DNA of 64,000 nt from Alistipes sp. (GCA_017629985.1 JAGBWD010000034.1:62001-126000); one strand, 5' to 3'. Counted from the stretch's first letter, positions 42,163 to 52,398 are shown. Made by a program: numbers and translations. The notes: generated from the letters alone by a model not told the origin.

Positions 42163-44274
42163 ATGAAAAGATTTATTATAGGCTCTATGCTCCTCATGCT
42201 GCTGATGCTTGTAGGATGTAAGAGTGATGACGTGGCACCCCGTGTGCCTGGGGGTGGTGAGCCAGAGCCACCTGCCGAGAACTTTACGGTTGAGAGGCTC
42301 GCTGTTACGCGTGGCTCTGTGACGTTTGATGTAGTGCCTGCGGACGAGCAGATGGACTACCTATGCGTGTTGCTTACACGTGCCGAGGTTGAGGAGTCCA
42401 CGCGCGATGAGTTTATTGTAGAGTCAATCTTGCTGCAGATTGCAGATGAGGCCTCGTTCAAGGGTATGACCCTTGTGGAGTATATGCCCTCGATTGTTGA
42501 TAGGGGCGTAGCTACGGATGTCAAATTTTCGGGCCTTTTAGCGACTACGGAGTACTATATCATTCTCTTTGGCGTAGATGCCGAGGATGGCTATAGCGCC
42601 TCTACGGAGATTACCAAGGTGGCCTTTACAACGCTTGGTGTTGAGGTTGTAGATTGTGACTTTGATGTTACTACGCAGGTGGTGGACAACAGCGTCACCT
42701 TCAACGTGTCGCCAGCCGATAACGAGCTAAAGTGGTATCTCTGCACTATGCCTGTGGCGCAGTATAACTACTATGTTGAGGATGAGGAGGGGTACCAGAT
42801 GTCGCATGACTACTTCTATCAGTACTACTTCCAGCAGGAGATAAATGCGTTGCTTGGTCAGGGATATACCGAGCAGCAGGTTGTTAATGCTCTCATACAT
42901 AGCGGAGATTTGGTACTTGAGGCCAAGGGCTTGCAGGAGAATACCGAGTACTACTACCTCATAGCAGGCATCATCCTCGATGCCGATGGTATTGCCATCT
43001 GCACCGATGTAGAGCGTGGCAACTACACCACGCAGCAGGCTGCGCAGTCGGCGATGACCTTCGACATTAAGGTTTGGGATATTGGTCAGATGGAGGCGTC
43101 GTTTAGCATCACGCCATCTAACAACACCGATAAGTATTGCGCTCTTGTAGCTCCTTGGGATGGTGTCACTACGGCCGAGGAGATGATGTATAATCTTGTG
43201 GAGCAGTGGGCAGGATGGATGGATGTTATGGCTAACGACCGTGGCCCTGTGGTTCACGAGGGTAGTACGGCTATGAAGCTCCCCGCCGCCGATACAGATT
43301 ACTATATCATTGCATTTGGCTACGATGGCGGTATCACCACCGCTGCCACCATGGAGACCTTCCGCACCCTTCCTGGCGGCTCTTTGGATGAGGTGGTTTT
43401 TGAGGTAACAGCCTCGAATGCCTCGCCCTATGGCTTTACCATGAATGTCACCTCTTCGGATAGGACCATCTACTATGTGCCTGGTGTATGTGCCGCTTCG
43501 GAGTATGACGAGGCTACCTTTGTGCAGTATGAGCGCGAGGCCTTCAACTACTACTTTGAGGAGTATAAGAAGTTTAACCCCTCTATCACCGTTGCCGAGA
43601 TTCTCGACCAATATTACTACAATGGCAATGCTACGTTGTCGGTATCGGGTCTTATGCCCGACACGGAGTATATGGGCTATATCTACGCCTTGGATGTTCA
43701 CACGGGCGATGTTGTAAGGTGTTTCACCTTCCCAGCCTTTGCACACACATCGCAGTTTAGCTCTGTTATGCCACAGGTAGAGTTGTTTGGCTACTTCTCG
43801 GGCGATGATGAGAATGGCGCCATCTTCGATGATGCTTCGGCGACAAAGGGTCGTGCTATTACTGTTGTAAAGTATACGAACCTTGATAATATCCGTACGC
43901 TATTTACTACTATGGTTGAGGGTGATTGCAGTAATGCTGTAGCAACCTCCGATGCCGAGTTGTGGACTCTCACCTCGGGCTATTGGGATACCTGTCGTGT
44001 TGCCCAGCCATACTCCTTCTACCTTGTAGATTGGAATGTTGTGCAGACAGCACTCTGCTACGCCACCGATAACAGTGGCATGATAGGCGCTATAAGCCGT
44101 CTCTACACATGTCCCACGGCGGAGAATAAGGGCAATATCGATGACCTGAAAGCTCTTGTAGATGAGCTAAATGGCGATAGCACACGTTGTGGCGGTGTGG
44201 AGTTTCAGTTGCCAGAGTCTGTTGTTGTTGGCGACACCGCTCCCTCGCGCGCAGTAATCAAACCATTGGAGTAA
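42163..44274 (+). CDS. Surface lipoprotein with four FN3-like repeats
   Basis: A 703-residue lipoprotein: signal peptide with lipobox LMLVGC (Cys about residue 19), a Pro-rich linker, then four tandem repeats of about 110-150 residues. Each begins with a beta strand like FDVVPAD or FNVSPAD and ends with a TEYYIILFG- or TDYYIIAFG-like strand pair, the pattern of fibronectin type III-like modules. A C-terminal segment of about 160 residues has no recognised fold. The frame opens at GTG 42157, but ATG 42163 fits the signal peptide better. No enzyme motif is seen; a surface binding or glycan-related role is possible but unproven. It lies between a ferredoxin terminator and a bidirectional terminator, so it is transcribed alone. 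Confidence 0.8.
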   Translation: MKRFIIGSMLLMLLMLVGCKSDDVAPRVPGGGEPEPPAENFTVERLAVTRGSVTFDVVPADEQMDYLCVLLTRAEVEESTRDEFIVESILLQIADEASFKGMTLVEYMPSIVDRGVATDVKFSGLLATTEYYIILFGVDAEDGYSASTEITKVAFTTLGVEVVDCDFDVTTQVVDNSVTFNVSPADNELKWYLCTMPVAQYNYYVEDEEGYQMSHDYFYQYYFQQEINALLGQGYTEQQVVNALIHSGDLVLEAKGLQENTEYYYLIAGIILDADGIAICTDVERGNYTTQQAAQSAMTFDIKVWDIGQMEASFSITPSNNTDKYCALVAPWDGVTTAEEMMYNLVEQWAGWMDVMANDRGPVVHEGSTAMKLPAADTDYYIIAFGYDGGITTAATMETFRTLPGGSLDEVVFEVTASNASPYGFTMNVTSSDRTIYYVPGVCAASEYDEATFVQYEREAFNYYFEEYKKFNPSITVAEILDQYYYNGNATLSVSGLMPDTEYMGYIYALDVHTGDVVRCFTFPAFAHTSQFSSVMPQVELFGYFSGDDENGAIFDDASATKGRAITVVKYTNLDNIRTLFTTMVEGDCSNAVATSDAELWTLTSGYWDTCRVAQPYSFYLVDWNVVQTALCYATDNSGMIGAISRLYTCPTAENKGNIDDLKALVDELNGDSTRCGGVEFQLPESVVVGDTAPSRAVIKPLE

Positions 44275-44290
44275 GCTCGTTCAATTATAG

Positions 44291-44322
44291 ATAAGGTCGG
44301 CCTCGTGTGAAGCCGACCTTAT
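44291..44322. terminator. Terminator hairpin between convergent genes
   Basis: ATAAGGTCGGC at 44291-44301 pairs perfectly with GCCGACCTTAT at 44312-44322 around a 10-nt loop. A/T-rich, not pure T, sequence flanks both sides; it probably serves both the FN3 lipoprotein and the FadL-type gene. Confidence 0.8.
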
Positions 44323-44346
44323 ATTATATATATGTATCTCCTAGTG

Positions 44347-46041
44347 TTAGAATCTATAGCCGAGGGTGATAACCGCGATATGACGGTTGGTCTTTGTTGT
44401 GAAGATATCGCTGCGAATATCTACTATATCATCAGGCTTTTTGGTGTTTATTGGGCCATTAGCAAAGAATGTCATATAGCTAGAGTACTTCGTAGTGCCA
44501 TATTGGTAGGCTACATCTAGGTAGACGTGGTCGTTAAACTTAATACCTAGACCCGCTGTGAGGTACCACTGCTCGGTAGGCAGTGGGCGTGAGAATATAT
44601 CCTCCTTGTGGCCCTCGCGAAGTGTGGAGCCACTCCATATATATCCCACACGTGCTGCGAGGAATGGAAGGATATATCCCTCGGCACCTACACGTACCGT
44701 GTTACTACCCTTGAAGTACTCCTTGAAGGTGTCGGTATAGGATAGATTATGTATAGGAGAGCCTGTGAGGCGTATCGTCTGATACCAGCTACGCTCATAG
44801 TCGGCAGAGATTATCACACGGTCGGAGATTGTAAATGCCACACCGGCAAGAAGACGCGATGGCGTGCGATACTCCCAGCTGTAGTCGCCCGTATCCTCCC
44901 AAATAGGTGTTGCAACACCCCATCTGTCTATGACGTAATCTTCGGGGTTATCACCCACGATCTTTGTTCCCGTAGACATCTCTCCACCATAACGGAAAGT
45001 CATGGTGTAGAAGGTTGGAGAGTGGTATGCTACACCTATGCGGAACCAATGTACGGGGCGTCCTGTGACACCAATCTTCACATTTACACCATTTCCCGTT
45101 AGGCGTGTCCACTGTGCATAGTTCATATACTCTATTTGGTATGGCATCTCCTCTCCCGAGGGCTGTGAGCCTTCGGCATAGCTGTAGTTTTCGCCATAGT
45201 ATACCTCGCGCTTGTAGTTGAGGCTCTGGAATCCTAGCGAGGCACCTACATAGACAATATCCATGAAGTTAAAGCCTGCGGTGAGGGCATACTCTCCGAG
45301 GGAGCCTCGTCTCTCCTCTGCCGAGAACTGATCTACAATGGCGTTATCACCTATGCGGTCTATAAACCAGCCGTCGCTATCCTTATTCGTAAGTCCTGTC
45401 TTATATGCAAGTGTTGGGCCCCAGTAGAAGGGGTCGCCCTCAAAGGACATCTTGCGTTCTTTAAGGGGGAGATTACCATTTGCATCATCGAAGGTTTTTA
45501 GGTTATCAATGTTTGACAAGGTGCAAAATGCGTTGGCAATGCTATTCTCTGCGTTGTAGCCATACGATGAGAATGCGCTGTTTTGGTTGAAATCGGCAAT
45601 GCGATTATATACAAAGCCAACATTGATATTTGTCAATGCCCCCTTGCCCTTATATGCAGTAAATACTGCACCAGCATTTGCCAGTCCAAAACGCTCGCTA
45701 TGATCCTCGAAGTTGCTAAATGGCTGGCTATTAGATGTTGGACTCTTTGTAAACTGCATTATAGGTGTGATGCTCACATCGCTACCTACATACATGCCAA
45801 TACCTGCAGGGTTCAGCGATGCAGAGACCATGTCGGCTCCCAGAGCCGTGAAGGCATTACCCATACCCATAGAGCGTGCCGTGCCGTAGTTATGTGTGGT
45901 GAACGACAGCTCATATAGGTCGTTCCATGTTACGATATCGTTGCTCATGGTTGTACCACCAAAGTTTACCTGTGCATAGCTATTATCTATTGTCATGAGG
46001 GCTATGACAAGTGTTGTTGCGATTGTGTATAACTTTTTCAT
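44347..46041 (-). CDS. FadL/OmpP1-family outer membrane transport protein
   Basis: A 564-residue outer-membrane beta-barrel with signal peptide (1-23, ending SYAQ). The conserved N-terminal hatch segment SMGMGNAFTALGADMVSASLNPAGIG is characteristic of the OmpP1/FadL/TodX family, which takes up long-chain fatty acids or other hydrophobic molecules. Many alternating aromatic strands follow, and the chain ends in a C-terminal Phe (ITLGYRF) as expected for BAM-inserted barrels. It follows the next gene upstream (a lipoprotein) by about 64 nt, without a clear promoter between, so they may be cotranscribed. The substrate is unknown. Confidence 0.9.
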   Translation of the reverse strand: MKKLYTIATTLVIALMTIDNSYAQVNFGGTTMSNDIVTWNDLYELSFTTHNYGTARSMGMGNAFTALGADMVSASLNPAGIGMYVGSDVSITPIMQFTKSPTSNSQPFSNFEDHSERFGLANAGAVFTAYKGKGALTNINVGFVYNRIADFNQNSAFSSYGYNAENSIANAFCTLSNIDNLKTFDDANGNLPLKERKMSFEGDPFYWGPTLAYKTGLTNKDSDGWFIDRIGDNAIVDQFSAEERRGSLGEYALTAGFNFMDIVYVGASLGFQSLNYKREVYYGENYSYAEGSQPSGEEMPYQIEYMNYAQWTRLTGNGVNVKIGVTGRPVHWFRIGVAYHSPTFYTMTFRYGGEMSTGTKIVGDNPEDYVIDRWGVATPIWEDTGDYSWEYRTPSRLLAGVAFTISDRVIISADYERSWYQTIRLTGSPIHNLSYTDTFKEYFKGSNTVRVGAEGYILPFLAARVGYIWSGSTLREGHKEDIFSRPLPTEQWYLTAGLGIKFNDHVYLDVAYQYGTTKYSSYMTFFANGPINTKKPDDIVDIRSDIFTTKTNRHIAVITLGYRF

Positions 46042-46105
46042 ACTCTGTTGGTTTATATTCTTACGGCTCTCTAATAATTTGTGAATAGCTTAACTTCGTA
46101 GCTGG

Positions 46106-47227
46106 CTATCGGCGTGAGGAGGTGCCACCACCTGTGCGTGTGCTACCGCCACCACCACTATATCCACCACCACTGCGCAAGGTGTGTGAGCCAGTGTTGT
46201 AGTTTGACTGATTCGACTGTCGGAAGTTGGAGTTGCTGTTATTACGCTGTGTATTCTGCCCCTGCGAGGGTCTTACTGTTGTAGTATTGCTTCGCGAGTT
46301 ACTATTTCCGTTGTAATACCCTCTGTTGCTGTTGCTACTGCCTTGTGAGTTATATACTCCTGTCGCTGTGGCGCCACGTCCCGAGCGTCCGCCATTCATA
46401 TTTGTTCCACCACCATAATTTCTGTTCGATGTAGGCGATGTGTAGCGCGATGCGGAGTTGCGGCGATCACCATTTATATTGTGGTTTGTGCCACCTCCGG
46501 GGCGGTGTCCTGGGTTGATGCCAGGATGATGTGGATGTGGTGGTCGCGCAGGGTAATATGGGTAGTAGCCAGGATAGTATGGATAGTATCCAGGGTAAAA
46601 TCCTGGGTAATAGCCTGGACCCCAGTAGATTGGGTTGTAACATATTGTCCAGTTCCAGTCGTACCATGAGTAGTGAGGATATCCCCACCATGTGTAGTAG
46701 AATGGGTCGGCATATCCATACCAGCCGTATGCCCAAGGAGTAGGGTATATGCCATACGATATATTTGTCGCGCCCCACGAGCCAAACATCGAGGTCACAT
46801 ACTTTGGCTCAACCCACACCTGGTCGCCCGAAACCATGATATTGTAGTACGCAGGGTCGTATGCCGTAGCGTAGCGCATAGCATCGCGTGTCGATAGGCT
46901 GTAGTAGCTCGAAGGGAGTTTGTATGTAGGTGAGTTAAAGCCCTTGAGGCGGCGTGCGTAGGCACTCTCATAATCATCTGCAACGATAGATGAGTAGGAG
47001 AGGTCGCTACCGCTATTCTGAATATCCTCCCATGTTGCGCTGTAGGCCTCGGCGCGAGCCTTGAGTGCCGCCTCGCGAGCCTCAATCTCTGTGGTTACTT
47101 GAGCGCGGTTATTGGTGCGATATAGGTCGCTAGAGCCATAAGTCGTATTTAGCATTGCGGAGCAACCACCCAGAAGTGTTGCAATCGCAGTCATAGCTAT
47201 TGTATATACTAATCCTCTCATAATCAT
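46106..47227 (-). CDS. Gly/Tyr/Pro-rich lipoprotein of unknown function
   Basis: A 373-residue protein with a lipoprotein signal (lipobox LLGGC, Cys about residue 22), a conserved-looking helical part (about 40-130), an aromatic part rich in Trp and Tyr (about 145-200), a Pro-Tyr-Gly repeat tract (about 200-235; PGYYPGFYPGYYPYYPGYY) and a long Gly/Asn/Ser/Arg-rich tail. No family is recognised. The aromatic-Pro tract and disordered tail recall structural, adhesive or amyloid-like surface proteins. A TATATTTG promoter element lies about 26 nt upstream. The strong codon bias of the low-complexity part produces many overlapping false frames. Real gene: likely, given signal peptide, promoter and length. 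Confidence 0.78.
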   Translation of the reverse strand: MIMRGLVYTIAMTAIATLLGGCSAMLNTTYGSSDLYRTNNRAQVTTEIEAREAALKARAEAYSATWEDIQNSGSDLSYSSIVADDYESAYARRLKGFNSPTYKLPSSYYSLSTRDAMRYATAYDPAYYNIMVSGDQVWVEPKYVTSMFGSWGATNISYGIYPTPWAYGWYGYADPFYYTWWGYPHYSWYDWNWTICYNPIYWGPGYYPGFYPGYYPYYPGYYPYYPARPPHPHHPGINPGHRPGGGTNHNINGDRRNSASRYTSPTSNRNYGGGTNMNGGRSGRGATATGVYNSQGSSNSNRGYYNGNSNSRSNTTTVRPSQGQNTQRNNSNSNFRQSNQSNYNTGSHTLRSGGGYSGGGGSTRTGGGTSSRR

Positions 47228-47252
47228 AAATTACTCTTTTACCTTACCACTA

Positions 47253-47260
47253 CAAATATA
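47253..47260 (-). promoter_or_regulatory. -7 promoter element for the Gly/Tyr-rich lipoprotein
   Basis: The minus strand reads TATATTTG, a perfect TAnnTTTG match, with a leader of about 20 nt. No good -33 was seen. Confidence 0.6.
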
Positions 47261-47344
47261 GTCTATTTTTTAATAATATTGGCTATAAAATGTTTCAACC
47301 CTACGTTATAACGGGTGAATAGCCTATTTTTGGCGGTGAGATGA

Positions 47345-47941
47345 CTACTTCACCTCGCGGCGATTTATCAGCGCATGGGTAATGGTTAGTTCATCTACAT
47401 ACTCCAACTCATCTCCAAAGCCTATGCCACGCGCTATGGTTGTCACCTTTACATCGGGGAACGCCTTGAGACGATTAAGGAGGTAGAAGAGTGTTGTCTC
47501 GCCCTCCACCGATGTAGAGATAGCTATGATAACCTCGCGGATGGCACCTGTGAGAAGCTTATCTGCGAGTAGGTCTATCTTCAAATCCGAGGGGCCAATA
47601 CCCTGCATTGGGGATATCACGCCTCCGAGAACGTGGTATATGCCACGATACTGCCCGGTATTCTCTATAGACATCAGGTCCTGCACCTGCTCAACAACAC
47701 ATATTGTACTATGGTCGCGCGACATGTCGCAACATATAGGACATAGCTCGTTGTCCGACAGGTTATTGCAGCTGTGGCAGTAGCGTATATCGTGGCGGAA
47801 GTCGGCAATGCTTTTCGATAGTGAGTCTACCGTCTCTGGTTCCATCTTGAGGATGTGCATCGCTAGGCGTAGGGCTGTGCGGCGTCCTATGCCTGGCAAT
47901 CGCTGAAGTTCGCTACAAACATTATCTAGTAGTCGGGACAT
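47345..47941 (-). CDS. recR: Recombination mediator RecR
   Basis: RecR is a ring-forming DNA-binding protein of the RecFOR pathway that loads RecA at single-strand gaps. From ATG 47941 the product is 198 residues: an N-terminal helix-hairpin-helix (LPGIGRRTALRLA), a zinc finger with Cys55, Cys58, Cys67 and Cys70 (CHSC...CPIC), a Toprim domain (ICVVEQVQDLMSIE) and the C-terminal Walker B-like region (VTTIARGIGFGDELEYVDELT). The frame extends back to 48067, but that would overlap batE; the family start is MSRLL. It follows batE by 56 nt and ends the batD-batE-recR run. Confidence 0.95.
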   Translation of the reverse strand: MSRLLDNVCSELQRLPGIGRRTALRLAMHILKMEPETVDSLSKSIADFRHDIRYCHSCNNLSDNELCPICCDMSRDHSTICVVEQVQDLMSIENTGQYRGIYHVLGGVISPMQGIGPSDLKIDLLADKLLTGAIREVIIAISTSVEGETTLFYLLNRLKAFPDVKVTTIARGIGFGDELEYVDELTITHALINRREVK

Positions 47942-47997
47942 GCTAGTACCTATTATGTGATGTTCTACAGATTCGTAAATCCCTCTTTGCTCTCTTC

Positions 47998-48825
47998 TTA
48001 AATCTTCTCTATCATCGACTCTCTTATCCAGCCCATCTCGCCATCGGCAAATATAATCTCGGTCCACTCTCCATGGCTGCGCGATATGCGTATCGTAACA
48101 CCCTGTGAGGGTTGGCGAACAATCTTTGATGCGCTATCTGGCGATGCGTGGACAGGGGTTGTGTCGTTGCACACCACCACGGCACGATTATCATTTATCA
48201 AGGCTCTACGGCTCGATATAGCGAGTGCTGAGACTATCACAAAGCATATTGCGACAACTATCGCTGCAAAGAAGCCTACTTTGCGGAGTATGATGTTTGC
48301 CGAGAGCAGATACATCATCACAAGGATAAGTGTCATGGCTAGCATCACTAGTGATGTCACGGCCCAGCCATTTGATGTTGTCATGTTGCGCAACCCATGC
48401 CATAGTGTTGTTATAAAGCTCTGGGGTATGCTCTCCGTGTCGTTGGTGTAGTCCACAGCTAGCTCAAGGTTGTAGCGTGCATCGGCCATCGCAGGGTTAT
48501 ATTTAATCGCGCGGTGGTAGTTTAGTATCGCCTTGCCAAGCTCTCCCGAGGCAAAGGGTCGCGATGTGGTGTTGTTGCTCTGCCCCAACTTGAAGTAGGC
48601 ATTTGCGAGGTTGTAATATACCTCCGATGATGCCTCGCCGAGGGCTACAATCTTCTCGAAGGCCTCTACAGCCTCGCCATATTGGCGATTCTCGTAAGCC
48701 TTGATACCCTCCTGCCAGCATGCCGCAGCTGTTGTTGTGGCATCGGCAGCGTGGGATGTTATAGGTGTAGTCATGGCCAAAACACCTACAATAGTCGCTA
48801 TCATATAGTTGTAAATTCCTCTCAT
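47998..48825 (-). CDS. batE: BatE-like TPR and SH3 domain membrane protein
   Basis: A 275-residue protein with signal peptide (about 1-26), two to three TPR units (about 38-125), two transmembrane helices (about 158-178 and 184-206) and a C-terminal bacterial SH3 domain (about 215-272; VHASPDSASKIVRQPSQG). This is the layout of BatE, the last member of the Bacteroides bat locus. It follows batD by 4 nt. Here batD and batE are about 20 kb from moxR-batAB rather than next to them. Confidence 0.88.
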   Translation of the reverse strand: MRGIYNYMIATIVGVLAMTTPITSHAADATTTAAACWQEGIKAYENRQYGEAVEAFEKIVALGEASSEVYYNLANAYFKLGQSNNTTSRPFASGELGKAILNYHRAIKYNPAMADARYNLELAVDYTNDTESIPQSFITTLWHGLRNMTTSNGWAVTSLVMLAMTLILVMMYLLSANIILRKVGFFAAIVVAICFVIVSALAISSRRALINDNRAVVVCNDTTPVHASPDSASKIVRQPSQGVTIRISRSHGEWTEIIFADGEMGWIRESMIEKI

Positions 48826-48829
48826 CGTA

Positions 48830-50641
48830 TTATCGTTTTATTGCGCCCTCAATTTTAGTCATTACATCTATAGCACGAGTATACGCCTCGCTCATCTCGC
48901 CCTCCGATGATGGGGAGTATTGCGCCTCCTCCGAGCTAGAGATAATCTCACAAAACTCCTCGGCGAGGGCCGAAGATACGTTACGGCGATATAGCTCCTC
49001 GCGGATACGCTCCTTCGTGAGATTCGATACCGGAATGTTAAACTTATCGCTTATATATCCCCATAATGCTCGTAGTAGCTCCTCGTAGAAGGCATGTCTG
49101 TTGCCATCATTCATGTAGTGTTCCGCAGTACGTAGACGCTGTATCGCCACCTTGTCGGCGTGCTTCATGCGGCGTGCCACGATGTTTCGGTTATCACGAA
49201 TACGCTTGTTAAGAAGCACATATACCACTATAAATATGGCAATTATCACCACCACTATTAGCCAATATATTGGTGTAAACATGAAGAGTGAAGCACTCCT
49301 CTGTGGCATCTTGCCTATGTGTATAAATCGTATGTCGCGGTCTAGCTGGCGCATTGTTGAGCCGTAGTTTGTATATCGCTCTACAGCTGTGGTGTTTGCC
49401 GATGTGCCATCATCGAGAACCTTAATGGTAAATGGCTCGGTGGCAAGGGTGTTATACTCTCCTGTTGTGGGGTCAAAGTAGCTGAAGCGGAGTGGCTCTA
49501 TGGTAAACTCTCCCGCCGAGCGTGCAACAAATGGGTAGGTATAGGTGATACTTCCCGATGTATCCATCGCAGATACCTTAATGTTGTCTACAATCTTTGT
49601 GTCATACTGCTCGAAAGACTCTGGGAGGGAGATTGTAGGTGCCGAGATAAATTTTAGATTGCCATTTCCCGATATTGTCACCTCTATCTGGTCTGCCGAG
49701 TTGCTCTTTATCTCTGGCGAAGGCATCACGCTCGATAGTTTGAATCTTCCCACAGCGCCATTAAATGTCGCGGGTGCGCCCGCTGGGAACTCTTTAACAC
49801 GAATTGTCACAGGGTCGCTCTTCAGCGTTCGTGGCACACGGTATACCTGACCACCACCAAAGAAGGGGTCAAATCTATTATCCTGAACTACCACACGTGC
49901 TATAGCTGTGAGGGTTGCAGATGGTATGGTTATAGCACCCGACTGCTGTGGTGATAGTAGTAGCTCGGTAATCTTATATGTCTCGTATATTCGGCCATTA
50001 TACTCCTCGCGCGAGGGTGTGTTGTCAAAGGATAGCTCCTGCGACCAGAAACCATCGAACGATGGTAGAGATAAATCCTCGAGGTTATCGATATTAGCAC
50101 GTGTATATAGTACTAGTGAGGCACGTAGCGACTCACCTTTATATAGCTCTGTATCAGATATTTTAAGTCGTAGCAAGATATCATCCTTGCCAATTTGTGA
50201 CTCTGGGTTTTTACGTCCGCTGTTTGTAGTTCTCTCTGCGGCGTTACTCTTCTCGGCAATAACCTCTATGGCTTGAGGCTGTGTGCTATATTTTTTGCCC
50301 TCCACCTTTATCGATGCAGCGCCAATGGTGTACTTACCTGCCACATTTGGCATTAGCACATAGGTATATGTGCGGCTATAGCTTGTTGTCTGTTTGCCGT
50401 TGATAAACTGTATGGAGTGTCCTGTCGATACTGATGGCCCCGCAATAATATCGAAGCCCTCAAAAGCTGGAGCCTCCAGGCTGTTAGCATCAGGCTCGGC
50501 ATCAATAGTAAACTCCACACGAAAGGGCTGCCCTAGAGCTGTAATAGCTGGAGCATCCACGGTAAATGCTGTTTGCGCCCATGACGATACCGCCGAGGCA
50601 AGCATAATAAGAATAAGAGATAGTTTTGCTAGTTGTCTCAT
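48830..50641 (-). CDS. batD: BatD-like protein (oxygen tolerance locus)
   Basis: A 603-residue protein from ATG 50641 with a signal peptide (MRQLAKLSLILIMLASAVSSWAQ), several Ig-like beta domains typical of BatD (FTVDAPAITALGQPFRVEFTI; LRLKISDTELYKGESLRASLVLYTR), a transmembrane helix near 465-485 (YWLIVVVIIAIFIVVYVLL) and a cytosolic helical tail of about 120 residues. In Bacteroides, bat genes affect aerotolerance; BatD is thought to sit in the periplasm with BatA and BatB. The frame opens upstream at 50758, but the signal peptide fixes the start. The gap to the fumarase gene is 126 nt with no clear promoter motif. Confidence 0.9.
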   Translation of the reverse strand: MRQLAKLSLILIMLASAVSSWAQTAFTVDAPAITALGQPFRVEFTIDAEPDANSLEAPAFEGFDIIAGPSVSTGHSIQFINGKQTTSYSRTYTYVLMPNVAGKYTIGAASIKVEGKKYSTQPQAIEVIAEKSNAAERTTNSGRKNPESQIGKDDILLRLKISDTELYKGESLRASLVLYTRANIDNLEDLSLPSFDGFWSQELSFDNTPSREEYNGRIYETYKITELLLSPQQSGAITIPSATLTAIARVVVQDNRFDPFFGGGQVYRVPRTLKSDPVTIRVKEFPAGAPATFNGAVGRFKLSSVMPSPEIKSNSADQIEVTISGNGNLKFISAPTISLPESFEQYDTKIVDNIKVSAMDTSGSITYTYPFVARSAGEFTIEPLRFSYFDPTTGEYNTLATEPFTIKVLDDGTSANTTAVERYTNYGSTMRQLDRDIRFIHIGKMPQRSASLFMFTPIYWLIVVVIIAIFIVVYVLLNKRIRDNRNIVARRMKHADKVAIQRLRTAEHYMNDGNRHAFYEELLRALWGYISDKFNIPVSNLTKERIREELYRRNVSSALAEEFCEIISSSEEAQYSPSSEGEMSEAYTRAIDVMTKIEGAIKR

Positions 50642-50767
50642 GTTGTAACCCTCTTCAACCATTTCCGATACTTCTGTAACGCCTCGGAGGGCGTTTTTAT
50701 TGTAATCGTTATCTGCTAAAGAAAATGTGGTGTGACGCACCATGCGCCACACACACATCTTTAACTA

Positions 50768-52381
50768 CTAGTGAGCGAAGTCTGCGAAGAAGTCATTACC
50801 CTTGTCATCAACGATGATGAATGCTGGGAAGTTCTCAACGTAAATCTTACGCACTGCCTCCATGCCAAGCTCCTCGAAGTCTACAACCTCTACCTTCTTG
50901 ATAGAGTTCTTGGCGAGGATTGCTGCAGGGCCACCAATAGAGCCAAGGTAGAAACCTCCATTAGCCTTACATGCGTCTGTCACCTGCTGTGAGCGGTTAC
51001 CCTTGGCAACCATCACTAGTGAGCCACCAGCCTTCTGGAAGAGGTCTACGTATGAGTCCATACGACCTGCTGTTGTAGGGCCAAATGAGCCTGATGCCAT
51101 GCCTGCAGGGGTCTTCGCTGGGCCAGCATAGTATACAGGGTGATTCTTGAAGTACTCTGGCATAGGCTTACCCTCGTCAAGCATCTGCTTGATGCGTGCA
51201 TGAGCGATATCACGTGCTACAACAAGGGTACCCTTGAGGTTTAGGCGTGTCTTGATAGGATACTGCGACAATATCTCGCGTACCTTATCCATACCCTCAT
51301 CAAGATCGATGTCTACGGCTGGTGACATTGCTGGAGCCTGTGCTGGAAGGAAGCGTGCAGGGTTCTTCTCCAACTGCTCGATGAAGATACCCTCTGGAGT
51401 AATCTTCGCCTTGATGTTACGGTCTGCAGAGCAGCTAACGCCGATAGCTACAGGGCAAGATGCGGCGTGACGTGGTGCGCGAATAACGCGAACATCATGT
51501 ACGTAGTACTTACCGCCAAACTGTGCGCCGAGGCCAATCTCCTGACATATCTTCTGCACCTTTGCCTCCCACTCCAAGTCGCGGAAGCAGCGGCCACCCT
51601 CGTTACCCGATGTTGGAAGCTCGTCAAGATATCCTGCCGATGCCTTCTTCACGGTTGAAAGACACATCTCTGCAGAAGTACCACCGATGCAGAGTGCCAA
51701 GTGGTATGGAGGACATGCCGAGGTTCCTAGGTCGAGGATATGCTTCTTAATAAATGCTGTCAATGACTCCTCGTTAAGAAGTGCCTTTGTCTGCTGATAG
51801 AGGAAGGTCTTATTTGCAGAGCCACCACCCTTGGTGATAAACAAGAACTCATACTCCATTCCTGGGTGTCCAGCGTAGATGTCAATCTGTGCAGGGAGGT
51901 TTGTTGCCGAGTTTTTCTCCTCGGTCATTGTGAATGGCACTACCTGTGAGTAGCGCAAGTTACGCTCCTTGTATGTCTCGTAAACACCACGTGAGATGCA
52001 CTCTGCATCGTTAGCGCCAGTATATACATCCTCGCCCTTGTGACCGATGCAGATTGCAGTACCTGTATCCTGACATGTAGGAAGCTCTCCCTCGGCAGCT
52101 ACGCACTGGTTCATAAGCATTGTATATGCCACAAACTTATCGTTGTCTGTAGCCTCTGGATCTTCGAGGATATTTGCCAACTTCTGAAGGTGTGAGGCAC
52201 GAAGGTAGAACGATACGTCAGCGTATGCCTCCTTTGCCAAAAGCTCAAGACCCTTTGGGTCTACCTTCAAAATCTTGCGGCCATCGCACTCGACAACCTT
52301 TACATAGTCCTTCGTAAGAAGGCGATACTCCGTCTTATCCTCCTGGATAGGAAACGGCTCCTGATAGATAAAGTCTGCCAT
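50768..52381 (-). CDS. Class I fumarate hydratase (Fe-S type)
   Basis: A 537-residue, oxygen-sensitive [4Fe-4S] fumarase converting fumarate and malate, of the single-chain class I (FumA/FumB) type. The N-terminal domain holds [17 protein letters not shown], a second cysteine region is [16 protein letters not shown], and a third is [17 protein letters not shown]; three of these cysteines should hold the cluster. The C-terminal domain has the conserved [25 protein letters not shown] signature. It works in the reductive branch from oxaloacetate to succinate used by fermenting Bacteroidota. It follows the symporter gene by 17 nt in the tyrS-folB-symporter-fumarase run. Confidence 0.94.
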   Translation of the reverse strand: MADFIYQEPFPIQEDKTEYRLLTKDYVKVVECDGRKILKVDPKGLELLAKEAYADVSFYLRASHLQKLANILEDPEATDNDKFVAYTMLMNQCVAAEGELPTCQDTGTAICIGHKGEDVYTGANDAECISRGVYETYKERNLRYSQVVPFTMTEEKNSATNLPAQIDIYAGHPGMEYEFLFITKGGGSANKTFLYQQTKALLNEESLTAFIKKHILDLGTSACPPYHLALCIGGTSAEMCLSTVKKASAGYLDELPTSGNEGGRCFRDLEWEAKVQKICQEIGLGAQFGGKYYVHDVRVIRAPRHAASCPVAIGVSCSADRNIKAKITPEGIFIEQLEKNPARFLPAQAPAMSPAVDIDLDEGMDKVREILSQYPIKTRLNLKGTLVVARDIAHARIKQMLDEGKPMPEYFKNHPVYYAGPAKTPAGMASGSFGPTTAGRMDSYVDLFQKAGGSLVMVAKGNRSQQVTDACKANGGFYLGSIGGPAAILAKNSIKKVEVVDFEELGMEAVRKIYVENFPAFIIVDDKGNDFFADFAH

Positions 52382-52398
52382 AATTCTTTGATATGTTT

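Noticed and set aside
46467..46785. Two 103-codon frames inside the Gly/Tyr-rich lipoprotein gene
   Set aside because: They are alternative frames of the repetitive Pro-Tyr-Gly coding segment, without starts or family similarity.
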